From the NCBI GenBank assembly GCA_946887065.1, contig CAMPKL010000269.1, forward strand, positions 1 through 5,756: a stretch of DNA of 5,756 bases. The letters run 5' to 3'. The notes below the pieces were generated by a model that was not told where the DNA came from, did not search any database, and worked only from the letters and a program-made list of their open reading frames with translations. The position numbers were made by a program, and so were the translations under genes. Positions 5,071-5,756 of this stretch are shown here, one piece after another (position 1 is the stretch's first letter; the number at the start of each line of letters is the position of its first letter). The stretch is from an uncultured Bryobacterales bacterium (GTDB lineage Bacteria > Acidobacteriota > Terriglobia > Bryobacterales > UBA6623).

Positions 5071-5161
5071 GCGCACGCTCTAAGACCGAGGCCGCTCGTC
5101 CCACGGGACGCGTTCTTAGAGACGTGCGCCCTCGACCGCCATGAGCGGCCCTGGCGGTCTT
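5071..5161. other. Structured intergenic element with two alternative folds
   Basis: Bases 5071-5085 pair with 5114-5129 in a 15-bp stem with one bulged A (5122). Within it CGTCCC (5097-5102) pairs with GGGACG (5105-5110). A second hairpin pairs GACCGCCA (5134-5141) with TGGCGGTC (5152-5159) around a 10-base loop. That loop contains GAGCGGCC (5143-5150), complementary to GGCCGCTC (5090-5097) in the first structure. Adjacent AAGACCG (5082-5088) can also pair with CGGTCTT (5155-5161), giving a competing 15-bp fold. The element lies between the receiver gene and the cytochrome promoter and has no T run. It could be a structured 3' UTR, a small RNA or a palindromic mobile repeat; the strand is undecided. 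Confidence 0.5.
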
Positions 5162-5172
5162 GGCCGACAGGC

Positions 5173-5571
5173 TTACCCCGCCTTCAAAGCAAGGAACGAA
5201 CCCATGGGATTGGAAGCCGCTCCGGCCAGAATTTGGTCGACCCTGCTCATCTCGAAGGGAGCCGCGAAGTAGTCCGCCGCTCCTCCTTCTAGGGCCGTCC
5301 GCCACTCTCTGGGTCCGCTCCTGCCGCTGACGACGACGAACGGCAGCTGCAGCCCTCGCGAAGCGAAAGCCTGTCGCAAAGAAGCCAAAAAACCCTCATC
5401 AGGGGGTACGCAAAGCAGATGAGGCCGCAGGCATTCGATCGCTGCCAGACACTTGTCGATAGAGCGCTCGCGAACGACTTGGACTCGCCGTTTTAGCGGC
5501 GAGATGGCCTGGAGTAGGCTGGCTGCGGTCGCGTCTTCCACGCCGAGCAACAAAATACGTTGGGTTTGCAA
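5173..5571 (-). CDS. Degenerate response-regulator receiver (CheY-like) protein
   Basis: The 132 residues look like a stand-alone receiver domain. The first strand is RILLLGVED (5-13), the third is HLLCV (51-55), and the late segment LPFVVVSG...GGAADYFAAPF (76-106) matches the FVxxT/SG and GAxDYLxKPF blocks of receivers. Key residues are missing. The phospho-acceptor Asp at the end of strand 3 is replaced (CVPPDEG), and the conserved Lys before Pro is Ala (AAPF). The Ser of the Thr/Ser switch position (S82) remains. It is probably a pseudo-receiver that cannot be phosphorylated normally and may act by protein contact. No DNA-binding domain is attached. The start is TTG at 5571, chosen because GGAGGTGA (5583-5576) lies just before it. 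It follows a probable partial gene by 20 bp. Confidence 0.75.
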   Translation of the reverse strand: MQTQRILLLGVEDATAASLLQAISPLKRRVQVVRERSIDKCLAAIECLRPHLLCVPPDEGFLASLRQAFASRGLQLPFVVVSGRSGPREWRTALEGGAADYFAAPFEMSRVDQILAGAASNPMGSFLALKAG

Positions 5572-5575
5572 AACG

Positions 5576-5583
5576 TCACCTCC
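5576..5583 (-). promoter_or_regulatory. Strong ribosome binding site that decides a TTG start
   Basis: The minus strand reads GGAGGTGA, close to a full anti-Shine-Dalgarno match. The GGAGG core ends 7 bases before the TTG at 5571-5569. No ATG or GTG in the right frame is better placed, so the receiver gene very probably starts with TTG. Confidence 0.75.
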
Positions 5584-5591
5584 AAAGAAAA

Positions 5592-5756
5592 CTAAGGGAG
5601 GTCGACGAGGACGTGACTCCAGAACGCAAGCGCCGTGGCCGGCTCTCTGGACATCCTGATGCTAAGGCGAGTCTCGCCCGAAGTCCAATCGAAAGCGATG
5701 ATTGGGCGGATAATCAGGCGCAATGCGCAAGAGCCGGAAACCGCCGCAACGCTTTG
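5592..5756 (-). CDS. Probable C-terminal end of an unrecognised protein, 5' part outside the window
   Basis: The minus-strand frame that enters at base 5756 stays open for 54 codons and ends at a TAG (5594-5592). This is 20 bases before the TTG start of the receiver gene, which is operon-like spacing. The translation contains SCALRLIIRPIIAFDWTSGE and SREPATALAFWSHVLVDLP, which looks protein-like but matches no family I know. A hand count gives G or C at 38 of 54 third positions, better than the two plus-strand frames open over the same stretch (26 of 39 and about half). Those frames lack a convincing start. The call rests on frame statistics and spacing only. Confidence 0.4.
   Translation of the reverse strand, partial: QSVAAVSGSCALRLIIRPIIAFDWTSGETRLSIRMSREPATALAFWSHVLVDLP

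Noticed and set aside
5134..5159. 8-bp hairpin after the receiver gene as an intrinsic terminator
   Set aside because: No T run follows the stem on the minus strand; it is better treated as part of the structured element at 5071-5161.
5659..5688. Possible promoter (TTGGAC, 18 bases, TAGCAT) with the palindrome GGCGAGTCTCGCC in its spacer, upstream of the receiver gene
   Set aside because: Both boxes are weak and the region is better explained as the coding end of the preceding minus-strand gene.
5613..5756. Plus-strand reading frames open to the window end, with a GTG at 5613 behind GGGAGG, and ATG at 5659
   Set aside because: No family resemblance, poorer third-position GC than the minus-strand frame, and spacing of the GGGAGG site is long (12 bases).
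1..5756. CRISPR arrays, tRNA or rRNA genes
   Set aside because: No regularly spaced repeats, cloverleaf-like or rRNA-like stretches were seen on either strand.

Overview
The window looks like a chromosomal piece of a GC-rich bacterium. Acidobacteriota is my best guess, because a REP-associated transposase, an Rhs fragment, a Thermus-like 7Fe ferredoxin and short GGGGAC-type repeats occur together. That placement is an impression from gene style and was not tested. Every confident gene except the ferredoxin is on the minus strand, so the layout below runs from high to low coordinates.

Right part (5756 to 4229): a probable 3' end of an unknown gene is followed 20 bp later by a small degenerate receiver-domain protein with a TTG start and a strong ribosome binding site. 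Next comes a gene-free stretch of about 200 bp. It holds a strikingly structured inverted-repeat element (5071-5161) and a TATAAT box for an exported cytochrome c'-like protein. The cytochrome gene converges on a plus-strand 7Fe-type ferredoxin gene, and the two share a perfect 15-bp hairpin terminator. The ferredoxin has its own extended -10 promoter and diverges from a small exported coiled-coil protein of unknown function (3726-4055).

Middle part (about 3721 to 682): this block looks inserted. It contains a 5'-truncated Rhs/YD-repeat gene with a unique C-terminal tip and, 1 bp later, a four-helix membrane protein that is a candidate immunity protein. A REP-associated tyrosine transposase (RAYT) follows. 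The Rhs homology stops at a REP-like repeat, a related repeat lies in front of the RAYT, and imperfect 26-bp inverted repeats lie at the two ends of the block. Base composition falls from above 60% GC in the Rhs core to about 45-47% in parts of the tip and the membrane-protein gene. That is typical of exchangeable toxin-immunity cassettes.

Left part (649 to 1): a sigma70-like promoter drives rplU (L21) and then rpmA (L27), which runs off the window. This is the usual ribosomal-protein pair. The block thus appears to separate the small exported-protein gene from an rplU operon that kept its own promoter.

The most interesting candidates are the unrecognised Rhs tip with its coupled membrane protein, the repeat-bounded block that carries them, and the intergenic element at 5071-5161, which can form two mutually exclusive folds.
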